Source: Clostridiales bacterium
GTDB lineage: Bacteria; Bacillota; Clostridia; Oscillospirales; Oscillospiraceae
NCBI GenBank assembly: GCA_004555205.1
Contig: SFIY01000017.1
Coordinates: 1-38,506 of the forward strand
Length of the DNA stretch: 38,506 nucleotides
Direction of reading: 5' to 3'
The notes under the pieces are model-generated. The model was not told the DNA's origin. It did not search any database and was given only the letters and a program-made list of their open reading frames with translations. Shown here in pieces: positions 1 through 7,718 of the stretch. The translations under genes were made by a program, and so were the position numbers. Every line of letters starts with the position of its first letter. Position 1 is the stretch's first letter.

Positions 1-1386
1 AGAAGAAGAAGCTCTGAATCTGGCCCCACAGGATCAGGATCATGCACAGCGGGGTGATGAACTTCACGCAGAACTTGAAGAAGCCGTAGCTCTTGAAGCT
101 GTTGCCTTCCTGCTCTGCTTCCTCCTTGACCACATCGGGACCGATTTCCCAACCGATCATCAAGCTCATGAGCAATGCGCCCAGAGGCATGAAGATACCT
201 TCGGAGATACAGTCAAAGAAGTCCAGCCAGTCGGCAGCCCATGTTTTGGGTTCTGCGATGCCGAGAATGTCTGCCGGTGCGATACCCTGAGAGCCCAGAC
301 CGTCCAAGCAGACCAGGATGCACAGCATAGCAACGAACACCGTTGCAATCAGGGAGTAGCTCTTACGCTTGTCGCCCTTGCCCTTCTCGTGGGCCGTGTC
401 AGCGAAGTGGGTCACGATGACTTCCAGCAGGGAGATGGAGGAGGAGATCGCAGCGAAGGTCACCAGCAGATAGAACAGGATGCCGAAGATGGGGCCGACA
501 GCGCCCATACGGTCAAACACGTTCTGCATGGTCACGAACAGCAGGGACGGGCCACCCAGTTCTTTTCCAGGTTCTCCTTCTTGTTCAGGTAGGAACCGTA
601 GGTGATCATGGCGCCCATGCCCAGAGACAGGGAGAAGAACATCTGACCACCGGCGGTGGAAACAACATTAAAGAAGTTGGGTGCTTTCTCGATAACGCCG
701 TTGGCAACAGCCCAGCCGGGAACGAACATGTACTTCAGGCCGTCCACAGCATTTTCCAGCGTGCAGGCGCGGATGATGCAGATGATCAGCATGACAAACA
801 GCGCGGGCATACCGATGGAGCAGACCTTCTCGATACCGCCGCCGACGCCGCCCATGACGATCAGCATGGTGATGACGACGAAGATCAGACCGAACAGCAC
901 GGACTGGCCCTGGTTGCTGATGAAGTTGGTAAAGACTTCACCGCCGGACAGGCCGTTGGTGCCGAAGCCGGCATTGAACAGGTTGCCCACATTCAGCACC
1001 AGGTACTTAATGCAGTAGCCGCCCAGTGCGCAGTAGAAGGACATGATGAAGAAGGCGGACGCAATGCCCAGCCAGCCCAGCCACTTGAACTTCTTGGACA
1101 GGACTTTGTAAGCGCCGACAGCACCCTTACCGGTCTTACGACCCAGCGCCAACTCACCGACCATCACGATGAAGCCGCACAGTGCCGCCAGAATCAGGTA
1201 GATGATGAGGAACGTAAAGCCGCCGCTGGCGCCCATCTTATTGGGGAAGCCCCAGATGTTGCCCAGGCCGACCGCCGAACCAACAGCAGCCATCAGGAAT
1301 CCAAAAGTGAGGGCACCCCCGCGAGGTACATTATGGCCGCAGACCGCATATGTCTGAGAACCATACACAAAGTATACAGGATTCAC
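1..1386 (-). pseudogene. Sodium-dependent transporter (NSS/SNF family), disrupted and partial
   Basis: This encodes a Na+-coupled amino-acid symporter of the neurotransmitter:sodium symporter family, an integral membrane protein. The N-terminal half carries the family signature GSAVGLGNIWGFP and continues as an open frame to a TGA at 532-534. The homologous second half, from GGPSLLFVTMQNVF through SSISLLEVIVTHFAD, is in another frame from about 556 down to the window edge, with no stop that I can see. Between NLEKN and GGPSLLF the family normally has about 30-36 residues of a membrane segment; here they are missing, so an internal deletion with frame change around 556-560 explains the break. 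The 5' end is also odd: the first available start is GTG at 1386 without a convincing ribosome-binding site, and the leading residues do not resemble the family. It could be a true pseudogene or an assembly collapse. The family call is secure. Confidence 0.8.
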
Positions 1387-1445
1387 ACTTTGGACACAAT
1401 TGGCATTTTTAATAAAATTTTAACACCACTTTCTACTTTTTTAAC

Positions 1446-1451
1446 ATTATA
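1446..1451 (-). promoter_or_regulatory. Possible -10 box upstream of the symporter gene, AT-rich leader
   Basis: The 1387-1560 stretch is very AT-rich compared with its surroundings and contains a TATAAT on the minus strand here. No matching -35 was found at a normal distance, so the promoter assignment is weak. Confidence 0.25.
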
Positions 1452-1574
1452 TGAACGAAGAAAAATATTATATTTATTTCTCTTTAACATCGTTTTTTGA
1501 TTTATTCCATTTATTTTTGTTCCATTTTTTGCTTTCCTTTCGTTTTACTACATTTTTTTCTTTAAAAGAAACAA

Positions 1575-1600
1575 GGTGCCGTCTGATCCCACACGGCACC
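1575..1600. terminator. Bidirectional terminator hairpin
   Basis: A perfect 8-bp stem, GGTGCCGT (1575-1582) with ACGGCACC (1593-1600), is followed on the plus strand by a run of seven T. On the minus strand, TTGTTTCTTTT follows it. It lies 26 bp beyond the DUF2804 stop codon and most likely ends that transcript. Confidence 0.7.
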
Positions 1601-1625
1601 CTGTTTTTTTATTTGAACTGCTATA

Positions 1626-2654
1626 TTACCACTTATTTTCCACTTTTTCGGCAAATCCGATAAAGTCACGCACCGAAATGACCGTTCCGTCATCCAGCAC
1701 CGCCTTGCCGGTAAACCGGCCGAAAACCTGATGCTGATCGGACTTGAGCAATTTGAAGTCCGTACAGGCCGCCCGGTCCAAAATGGGCACAAAGTCCATT
1801 GCAAAGCGTCCGTCATCGGAGGAAAAGGTCCACGGCGCGAGATAATCCTCCCTGCCGTCCTTCATGGGAATGTGGAAGGTCACCTGACTGAGCTTGTGGG
1901 CCTTGCCGTTGAAGAACAGCATATTCTCACTGGCGGCAGAGGTATCGCCGAAGCCGTAGCCGATGTTCCAGCCGAAGGGTACGCCGCCTACCTGACCGCT
2001 GGCGCTGCCCCAATACCAGGTATTGTGATAGGTCCAGACACCGCGGCCCCAATCCAGCACGCCGAAGGACTCCGCCGGATCAAAGGTGTATGTACGGCTG
2101 CCAAGCTGCACGCAGCCGTCGGCGCGCATGCAGTTAATCTTTTGGTTGTAATAGAAATGCCCCTTCTTCTCAAACGGCGTGCAGATGACCATGCTCTCCT
2201 CTGGCTCGTCGGTCAGCAGAATCCGGCCGGAAATGGGCTGTCCGTCACAAAAGTCCGCCATACGGAATGTCAGCTCGCGGCCGCCTGCCACATGACGGAA
2301 CGCCAGGGCGTAGTTTTTCCCCTCGGTGACCGTGTCGCCTGCGGCAGAGGAGGCCGGCAGGTTCGTCCTGCCCATGGGGAACAGGCGCATGGGGCTTTTG
2401 GTTATCTCCCACTTTTCCTCAAAATGCAGAAACGAAATGGAGTCCAGTCCCATATAGCCGTTATCGTCAATGGTCAGCGCCAGGGCAAAGCGGTCGTTGG
2501 CCATCAGATAGTAATCCCATTCTTTGATATGCAGTGCGCCGGCCTTGATGTCCGAACGGCGATAGATCGGCAGGAGCTTTTTGGCATAGCCCGGCTCGCG
2601 CAGATTGCCGTTTTCATCCAGCAGCGGCGCTGCGGCGGTAATTTCATGCTGCAT
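1626..2654 (-). CDS. DUF2804 domain-containing protein
   Basis: This 342-residue protein of unknown biochemical function matches the DUF2804 family in length and character, with many aromatic beta-strand stretches such as DWGRGVWTYHNTWYWGSAS. It has no signal peptide, no membrane segment and no catalytic motif that I can identify. The start was set at the ATG at 2654 because AAGGAGG lies 7 bases upstream; a longer reading to 2726 has no such site and would run through the promoter. It stands alone, divergent from the zinc operon. A minus-strand TATAAT with an upstream TGN (extended -10) is at 2683-2688. No Zur-like palindrome lies close to this start, so coregulation with zinc uptake is not supported. 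Family call fairly sure, function unknown. Confidence 0.8.
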   Translation of the reverse strand: MQHEITAAAPLLDENGNLREPGYAKKLLPIYRRSDIKAGALHIKEWDYYLMANDRFALALTIDDNGYMGLDSISFLHFEEKWEITKSPMRLFPMGRTNLPASSAAGDTVTEGKNYALAFRHVAGGRELTFRMADFCDGQPISGRILLTDEPEESMVICTPFEKKGHFYYNQKINCMRADGCVQLGSRTYTFDPAESFGVLDWGRGVWTYHNTWYWGSASGQVGGVPFGWNIGYGFGDTSAASENMLFFNGKAHKLSQVTFHIPMKDGREDYLAPWTFSSDDGRFAMDFVPILDRAACTDFKLLKSDQHQVFGRFTGKAVLDDGTVISVRDFIGFAEKVENKW

Positions 2655-2682
2655 GACATATCCTCCTTGCATTATTTGCCAT

Positions 2683-2688
2683 ATTATA
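2683..2688 (-). promoter_or_regulatory. Extended -10 promoter of the DUF2804 gene
   Basis: On the minus strand TGCTATAAT forms an extended -10 box about 30 bases upstream of the start codon. No clear -35 is present, as is common for extended -10 promoters. Confidence 0.5.
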
Positions 2689-2719
2689 GCATACCGCCTT
2701 GAAAATAGGAACATATTTC

Positions 2720-2747
2720 TTGACAAACGGCCGTTTATGCCTATAAT
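2720..2747 (+). promoter_or_regulatory. Promoter of the zur-znuACB operon
   Basis: TTGACA (2720-2725) and TATAAT (2742-2747) are both perfect sigma-A consensus hexamers, 16 bases apart. A 12-bp palindrome, AAACGGCCGTTT (2725-2736), sits in the spacer. Such a strong promoter fits an operon that is held down by a repressor. Confidence 0.85.
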
Positions 2748-2773
2748 TTGAAAATGAAATTCATTTTCAAATT
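2745..2773. promoter_or_regulatory. Probable Zur/Fur-family operator, 29-bp perfect palindrome
   Basis: Two 14-bp arms, AATTTGAAAATGAA and its exact reverse complement, flank a single central A. The site overlaps the -10 box and the transcription start, and lies 15 bases before the regulator's start codon. Its core resembles the Fur-superfamily TGA-N-AT/AT-N-TCA type box. Position and symmetry suggest metal-dependent autorepression of the operon by the first gene product. Confidence 0.8.
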
Positions 2774-2788
2774 GAGGAGGTATGCGTC

Positions 2789-3193
2789 ATGGCCTATATG
2801 ACCCGACAGCAGCGGGCTGTGCTGGAATGTATGACACGGCGGCAGGGCGGCTGCGCCACGGCCGCAGAATTGGCGGAGGAATTGCACCGGCAGGGGCAAA
2901 ATGTGGGCCTGACCACGGTGTATCGCCAGTTGGACAAGCTGTCCGGGCAGGGATTGGTGCACAAGATCGTCACCGACGAGGGCGCGCACTATCAGTACTG
3001 TAACTGCCGCGAGAAGCATCGGGACTGCTTCTTGCTCAAGTGCGAAAACTGCGGCAGCATACGCCATTTGGACTGCTCCCATTTGGGCGAGCTGTATGAA
3101 CATCTTCTGGCTGAGCACGGTTTTGCCATCAATCCGCGCAGGACGCTGTTTTACGGTCTGTGCGAACAGTGCAGTAAGGAGGGGCAGGCATGA
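2789..3193 (+). CDS. zur: Fur-family metalloregulator, probably Zur
   Basis: This 134-residue Fur-superfamily repressor has an N-terminal winged helix whose recognition helix is around LTTVYRQLDKL (residues 41-51). Its dimerisation domain has two CxxC pairs, C85/C88 and C125/C128, which form the structural zinc site in Zur and PerR/Fur proteins. It is the first gene of an operon for a zinc ABC importer, so zinc rather than iron is the likely signal. It would bind DNA when zinc is plentiful and shut off uptake. GGAGG lies 8 bases before the ATG. The next gene overlaps its stop codon by 4 bases, which indicates translational coupling. A role as Fur or PerR cannot be excluded from sequence, but the gene context favours Zur. 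Confidence 0.88.
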   Translation: MAYMTRQQRAVLECMTRRQGGCATAAELAEELHRQGQNVGLTTVYRQLDKLSGQGLVHKIVTDEGAHYQYCNCREKHRDCFLLKCENCGSIRHLDCSHLGELYEHLLAEHGFAINPRRTLFYGLCEQCSKEGQA

Positions 3194-4173
3194 AGCGCTT
3201 CTTCTGCGCCCTGCTGGCCGGGCTGATGCTGCCGGCTCTGTGCGCCTGCGCGCAGCAGCCGCCGCAGGATAGCGGCAAGCTGCAGGTGGTCTGCACGCTG
3301 TTCCCCTACTACGATTTTGCCCGGGTGATCGGCGGCGATGAAGCCGAGGTAACGCTGCTGGTGGCCGCAGGCAAGGAGACCCACAGCTTTGAGCCTACGC
3401 CGCTGGATGTGATTCGTGTGTCAGAGGCGGATGTGTTCCTTTATAACGGCGGTGAGGGCGAGCAATGGGTGGAGGACATCCTCTCCTCCGCAGGCGGGAA
3501 TATCCCCGTGACCGCCGCCATGATGGATCTGGTGGACCTGCACAGCGAGGAAATCGTGGAGGGTATGCAGGTCAGCGGGCACCACGACCACGATCACGAC
3601 GAGGACTGCGAGCATCACGAAGAGGAAGAGGACAGCAACGAGGTCGAGTACGACGAGCATATCTGGACCTCGCCGGTGGTGGCGCAGTCCATTTGCCGGG
3701 GCATCTGCGACGCTCTATGCAAGGCTGACCGGGAGAACGCTGAAGTCTATGCGGCACGCACCGAAGAATATGTGGCGCAGCTTGGCGAACTGGACGCGGC
3801 CTTTCGGGAGGTCGTCGAAAACGCCCGGCGCGACACGCTGGTATTCGGTGACCGATTCCCGCTGCTGTATTTCTGCAAAACCTACGGCCTTCATTACCGC
3901 GCCGCTTTCCACGGCTGTGCCGGCGACACCGAGCCGTCGCTGGGCACGCTGAAGTATCTCATTGACAAGGTGCGGGATGAGAACATCCCCGTGGTTTACA
4001 CCATTGAGCTGAGCAGCCAAAAGGTGGCCCGGGCCATTGCCGAAACCACCGGCGCCAAAGTGGTCACCTTCCACTCCTGCCAGCAGGTCACACGGGAGGA
4101 ATTTAACAGCGGCGCAAGCTATCTTACGCTGATGTGGGACAATGTGGAAGCGTTAAGGGAGGGACTGTCCTGA
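3190..4173 (+). CDS. znuA: Zinc ABC transporter substrate-binding lipoprotein
   Basis: This 327-residue solute-binding protein of the ZnuA/AdcA cluster (A-I type) captures Zn2+ outside the membrane and delivers it to the ZnuB/ZnuC transporter. The N-terminus is a lipoprotein signal: basic MKR, a hydrophobic stretch and a lipobox ending in LCAC, so C20 is the probable lipidated residue. H65 in KETHSFEP and H157 in DEHIW match positions of conserved zinc-binding histidines. Between residues 131 and 158 lies a loop very rich in His, Asp and Glu (HHDHDHDEDCEHHEEEE), typical of zinc-specific members and absent from manganese binders. The gene begins inside the zur stop (ATGA) and ends inside the znuC start (TGATG), so all genes are tightly coupled. 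Confidence 0.92.
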   Translation: MKRFFCALLAGLMLPALCACAQQPPQDSGKLQVVCTLFPYYDFARVIGGDEAEVTLLVAAGKETHSFEPTPLDVIRVSEADVFLYNGGEGEQWVEDILSSAGGNIPVTAAMMDLVDLHSEEIVEGMQVSGHHDHDHDEDCEHHEEEEDSNEVEYDEHIWTSPVVAQSICRGICDALCKADRENAEVYAARTEEYVAQLGELDAAFREVVENARRDTLVFGDRFPLLYFCKTYGLHYRAAFHGCAGDTEPSLGTLKYLIDKVRDENIPVVYTIELSSQKVARAIAETTGAKVVTFHSCQQVTREEFNSGASYLTLMWDNVEALREGLS

Positions 4174-4886
4174 TGGAAAAGAAAACATTGATTCACTGCG
4201 CCGATGTGTCCCTGGGCTATGAAGGGCGCGCCGTCTGGGAGCATTTGACCTTCCGGGTGCAAAGCGGCGACTATCTGTGCATCGTGGGCGAAAACGGCAG
4301 CGGCAAATCCACCTTATTAAAAAGCCTGTTGGGGCTTTTGCATCCGCTGCGCGGGCAGATCACATGGGACAGCAGTCTCAAGTCCGGCGCCATCGGGTAT
4401 CTTCCCCAGCAGACGATGGCCCAGAAAGACTTCCCCGCCACGGTGTGGGAGGTGGTGCTGTCCGGGTTTTTGAGCGCACGGCAGGGCCGCTTTTTCTACA
4501 GCGCCGGGGAGAAATCACAGGCGCTGATGAACATGGGCAAGCTGGGCATTCTGGAGCTGAAAAGCAAGTGCTACCGCGAGCTGTCCGGCGGTCAGCAGCA
4601 GCGCGTACTGCTGGCCCGCGCTTTGTGTGCCGCCGGTGAGCTGCTGGTGCTGGACGAGCCGGTGACGGGCCTTGATCCCGCGGCGGCGCAGGACCTCTAT
4701 CGCACGCTGCAGTATCTCAACAAATCCGAGGGCATTGCCATCGTGATGGTGACCCACGACATCCAAAACGCGCTGCGCAACGCCACCACCATTCTCCATG
4801 CCGGACACCGTCAGTGGTTCTGCGGCAGCGTGGCGGACTATCTTTCCTCGCCCTACGGCAAACGGTTCGGAGGTGAAAAGGCATGA
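4173..4886 (+). CDS. znuC: Zinc ABC transporter ATP-binding protein
   Basis: This 237-residue ABC ATPase energises zinc import. The Walker A motif GENGSGKST is at residues 39-47, followed by a Q-loop (GYLPQQ), the signature LSGGQQQR, Walker B LLVLDEP, and the switch histidine in VTHD. The start was placed at ATG 4173, which overlaps the znuA stop as TGATG and has GGGAGGG upstream; an in-frame ATG at 4134 lies inside znuA and has no ribosome-binding site. The stop overlaps the znuB start by 4 bases. Family members for zinc and manganese look alike, and the assignment to zinc rests on the His-rich binding protein and the regulator next to it. Confidence 0.9.
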   Translation: MEKKTLIHCADVSLGYEGRAVWEHLTFRVQSGDYLCIVGENGSGKSTLLKSLLGLLHPLRGQITWDSSLKSGAIGYLPQQTMAQKDFPATVWEVVLSGFLSARQGRFFYSAGEKSQALMNMGKLGILELKSKCYRELSGGQQQRVLLARALCAAGELLVLDEPVTGLDPAAAQDLYRTLQYLNKSEGIAIVMVTHDIQNALRNATTILHAGHRQWFCGSVADYLSSPYGKRFGGEKA

Positions 4887-5698
4887 GTTTACTGCCGGAA
4901 ATGTTCACCTATCCCTTTATCCTGCGCGCCTTTGTGGTGGGTATCCTGGTGTCCCTGTGCGCCTCCCTTTTGGGTGTGCCGCTGGTGCTCAAGCGCTATT
5001 CCATGATCGGCGACGGTCTTTCCCATGTGTCCTTCGGTGCGCTGTCCATTGCCGTGGCCTGCGGCTGGGCGCCGCTGCCCGTTTCCATTCCGGTGGTGGT
5101 GGTTGCCGCGCTGCTTCTGCTGCGCCTGACCGAGAACAGCCGGATCGGCGCCGACGCCGCTATTGCCGTGACAAGCGCTTCGGCGCTGGCCGTGGGTATC
5201 ATTGTGACCAGCCTGACCACAGGCATGACAACGGATGTGGACAGCTATATGTTCGGCTCGATCCTGGCCATTGACAGGGCGGATGTGGCGCTGAGCGTCG
5301 GTCTTTCCGTGTGCGTGCTGGTGATGTTTGCCCTGTTCTACCACAGGCTGTTCGCCATCACCTTTGATGAGAGCTTCTCCCGCGCCACAGGTGTAAAAGT
5401 GGGACTGTACAACACCGTTTTGTCTGTGCTGACGGCCCTGACCATCGTGCTGGGCATGCGTCTGATGGGCGCCATGCTGATCTCCAGTCTGGTGATCTTC
5501 CCCGCCCTGTCGGCCATGCGGCTGATCAAAAGTTTCCGCGGCGTGGTTCTCTGCGCCGGCGTCACCGCCGTGGTGTGCTTCTGCACCGGCCTGACGCTGT
5601 CCTATCTGTTCTCCACGCCGGTGGGCGCCACCGTGGTCATTGTCAATCTGGCCGTATTTCTTGTAATGTGTGTACTGCGGCGGATAAAAAAGAGATGA
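4883..5698 (+). CDS. znuB: Zinc ABC transporter permease
   Basis: This 271-residue polytopic membrane protein of the ZnuB/MntB (ABC-3) family has about eight hydrophobic segments; as a homodimer it forms the channel for Zn2+ fed by the binding protein. Recognisable family segments are VVGILVSLCASLLGVPLVLK near the start and MGAMLISSLVIFPALSAM near residue 190. It is the last gene of the operon. No strong terminator lies directly after it: the next 50 bases are free of stem-loops, and the following gene cluster has its own promoter at 5746. Confidence 0.9.
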   Translation: MSLLPEMFTYPFILRAFVVGILVSLCASLLGVPLVLKRYSMIGDGLSHVSFGALSIAVACGWAPLPVSIPVVVVAALLLLRLTENSRIGADAAIAVTSASALAVGIIVTSLTTGMTTDVDSYMFGSILAIDRADVALSVGLSVCVLVMFALFYHRLFAITFDESFSRATGVKVGLYNTVLSVLTALTIVLGMRLMGAMLISSLVIFPALSAMRLIKSFRGVVLCAGVTAVVCFCTGLTLSYLFSTPVGATVVIVNLAVFLVMCVLRRIKKR

Positions 5699-5745
5699 CT
5701 TTTCGGAAAAAAACCTTTTTCGACGACATTTCTGCGGAAAAACCC

Positions 5746-5774
5746 TTGCATTTCCCTGTCAATCGTGATATATT
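5746..5774 (+). promoter_or_regulatory. Promoter of the rimP-nusA-infB cluster
   Basis: TTGCAT (5746-5751) and TATATT (5769-5774) are separated by 17 bases. Transcription would start near 5781, leaving a leader of about 85 bases with a terminator-like hairpin before rimP. Confidence 0.65.
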
Positions 5775-5801
5775 ATCTGCTGTAAGGTATGTATTGACTG
5801 A

Positions 5802-5827
5802 GAGTGGACATTTTGTCCGCTCTTTTT
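5802..5827 (+). terminator. Leader attenuator upstream of rimP, possibly NusA-dependent
   Basis: GAGTGGACA (5802-5810) pairs with TGTCCGCTC (5814-5822) over 9 bp with one G-U pair and a 3-base loop, followed by a short T run (TTTTTC). It lies between promoter and first gene, so it can only act as an attenuator. In Bacillus subtilis NusA represses its own operon by NusA-dependent termination in the leader; the weak U-tract here fits that model, but this is inference. Confidence 0.65.
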
Positions 5828-5865
5828 CATGGGCAAATTTGCCTGCTTAAAAAGTGAGGGAAGCA

Positions 5866-6324
5866 ATGAAGAAAATTACGGAAATCGTCCGCGAGCTGGC
5901 GCAGCCGGTGGCTGAGGAAAACGGCTGCGAGCTGTGGGATGTGGAATATGTCCGCGAGGCGGGGCAGTGGTATCTGCGCCTGTATCTGGACAAAGAGGGC
6001 GGCGTCAATATCCTCGACTGCGAGGCCGTCAGCCGTAAGGTGAGCGATCTGTTGGACGAGGCGGATCCCATTGAGAGCAGCTATATGTTCGAGGTGTCCT
6101 CCGCCGGTGCCGAGCGGGCGTTGAAGCGCCCCGGCGATTTTGAGCGCTTTATGGGCAGCGCCGTACTGGTGAAGACCTATAAGCCCAAGGACGGACGCAA
6201 GGAATTTGCCGGTACACTGGCCGGTTACGAGGACGGCGCGGTGCTGCTGGATATGGGCACGGGCGAGCCGCTGCGCTTCGAGAAAAGCGAGATCGCCCTG
6301 GTGCGTTTGAGAGTGGAATTTTAA
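5866..6324 (+). CDS. rimP: Ribosome maturation factor RimP
   Basis: This 152-residue protein is needed for late assembly of the 30S subunit in the cytoplasm. It has the two-part RimP fold: an N-terminal alpha/beta domain with ELWDVEYVREAGQWYLRLYLDKEGGV and the conserved SRKVSDLLDE, then a C-terminal SH3-like barrel from about residue 85 (GSAVLVKTYKPKDGRKEF). The ATG at 5866 is preferred over an in-frame GTG at 5854, because the purine-rich GTGAGGGA that includes that GTG is placed correctly as ribosome-binding site for the ATG. It is the first gene of the cluster, 33 bases before nusA, as in other Firmicutes (ylxS-nusA). Confidence 0.93.
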   Translation: MKKITEIVRELAQPVAEENGCELWDVEYVREAGQWYLRLYLDKEGGVNILDCEAVSRKVSDLLDEADPIESSYMFEVSSAGAERALKRPGDFERFMGSAVLVKTYKPKDGRKEFAGTLAGYEDGAVLLDMGTGEPLRFEKSEIALVRLRVEF

Positions 6325-6357
6325 GACATCTGTTGATAGATAGTAAGGAGAGAAACC

Positions 6358-7419
6358 ATGAAATGTGATGAAATTTTCGCCGCGCTGGCTATGTTGGAAA
6401 AAGAACGCGGCATCCCCCAGAACTTCATGATGGGCAAGATCATTCAGGCCCTGACCACCGCTTATAAGCGCGATCACGAGGGCGTGGAAAATGTTATCGT
6501 GGATGTGGACGAGGATAAGCGCGATCTGAAGATGTTCGTGCAGAAGGAGATCGTGGAGGAAGTGGAGAATCCCGGCAGCCAGATCTCTTTGGAGGAGGCC
6601 CGGGCCATGTCCGCCAAGAACGAGCTGGGCGGCGTGGTGAATATCCCCGTGAACAATGTGGAATTTGGCCGTATTGCCGCCGGTAACGGCAAACAGGTCA
6701 TCATTCAGGGTCTGCGCGAGGCGGAGCACGGCATGATCTATGACGAGTTCAACTCCAAGCAGCACGAGATTCTGACCGGCACGGTCGTGCGCATCGATCC
6801 GCGCAGCGGCAATGTGGTGCTGCGTCTGGGCAACGGCGCCGAGGCTACGGAAGCTGTGCTGACCTTGAACGAGCAGGTCGACGGCGAGGAGCTGGTGGAA
6901 GGTCAGATGGTGAAGGTCTATCTGGTGGAAGTACGCCGCAGCACCCGCGGCCCGCAGGTGTTGATCTCCCGCACCCATCCCGGTCTTGTCAAGCGCCTGT
7001 TCGAGCTGGAGGTGCCTGAAATCTATGACGGCACGGTGGAGATCCGCTCCATCGCCCGCGAAGCCGGCAACCGCACCAAGATGGCCGTCTGGTCGGCGGA
7101 CGAGAATATCGACCCCATCGGCGCCTGTGTGGGTCAGCGCGGTGCCCGCGTGAATGCCATCGTGGATGAGCTGTGCGGCGAAAAGATCGACATTATCAAG
7201 TATTCCGAAGACCCTGCCGCGTTTATTGCCGCGGCGCTGGCCCCCGCTGATGTGATCAGCGTGACGCTCTCTGACGAGGGCAAGAGCTGCCGCGTGATCG
7301 TGCCCGACGATCAGTTGAGCCTGGCCATCGGCAAGGAGGGTCAGAACGCCCGTCTGGCAGCACGCCTGACCGGCTATAAGATCGACATCAAGCCCGCTTC
7401 CTACAGCGAAGAGGCTTAA
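6358..7419 (+). CDS. nusA: Transcription termination/antitermination factor NusA
   Basis: This 353-residue elongation factor binds RNA polymerase and nascent RNA and modulates pausing and termination. Domains in order are the N-terminal RNAP-binding domain (residues 1-125), an S1 domain starting near HEILTGTVVRIDP (about 140-200), KH1 around IGACVGQRGARVNAI (about 255-270) and KH2 with LAIGKEGQNARLAARLTGY near the end. The acidic C-terminal repeats of proteobacterial NusA are absent, which is normal for Firmicutes. TAAGGAGAG precedes the ATG. It is cotranscribed with rimP and rnpM, and the leader hairpin at 5802 offers a route for feedback control. Confidence 0.96.
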   Translation: MKCDEIFAALAMLEKERGIPQNFMMGKIIQALTTAYKRDHEGVENVIVDVDEDKRDLKMFVQKEIVEEVENPGSQISLEEARAMSAKNELGGVVNIPVNNVEFGRIAAGNGKQVIIQGLREAEHGMIYDEFNSKQHEILTGTVVRIDPRSGNVVLRLGNGAEATEAVLTLNEQVDGEELVEGQMVKVYLVEVRRSTRGPQVLISRTHPGLVKRLFELEVPEIYDGTVEIRSIAREAGNRTKMAVWSADENIDPIGACVGQRGARVNAIVDELCGEKIDIIKYSEDPAAFIAAALAPADVISVTLSDEGKSCRVIVPDDQLSLAIGKEGQNARLAARLTGYKIDIKPASYSEEA

Positions 7420-7441
7420 TCATACAAAGGAGTGATGCGTC

Positions 7442-7714
7442 ATGCCTGCCAAACCCCGCAAAATTCCCCAGCGTCAGTGTGTCGGCTGCCGCACCATGAA
7501 GGATAAAAAAGCGCTGATCCGCGTGGTCAAAACCCCCGAGGGCGAGGTCGTTCTGGATGTGAGCGGCAAAAAGTCGGGACGGGGCGCCTATGTGTGTCCT
7601 GACAGCGCATGCTTAAAGAAAGCGCGCAAATCCCGCGCACTGGAACGCGCCTTTGAGCTGACGATCCCCGACGAGGTCTACGACGCGCTGGAGCAGCAAA
7701 TGGAGCAAGCATAA
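7442..7714 (+). CDS. rnpM: RNase P modulator RnpM (YlxR family)
   Basis: This 90-residue nucleic-acid-binding protein of the YlxR (DUF448) family carries the hallmark RQCVGCR (C13, C16) and GRGAYVC (residues 46-52) motifs. The family is found between nusA and ylxQ across Firmicutes. In B. subtilis the protein has been described as a modulator of RNase P, hence RnpM. AAAGGAG is 7-8 bases upstream of the ATG. It ends 4 bases before ylxQ begins, so the two are coupled. Confidence 0.9.
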   Translation: MPAKPRKIPQRQCVGCRTMKDKKALIRVVKTPEGEVVLDVSGKKSGRGAYVCPDSACLKKARKSRALERAFELTIPDEVYDALEQQMEQA

Positions 7715-7718
7715 GCAG

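Noticed and set aside
1451..1663. 70-codon plus-strand frame in the AT-rich leader
   Set aside because: Rich in Phe, Leu and Thr from T-rich DNA, with no ribosome-binding site; it overlaps a terminator.
2655..2744. Zur control of the DUF2804 gene
   Set aside because: The large palindrome lies about 90 bases upstream of its start, beyond its own -10 box, and is placed for the divergent operon.
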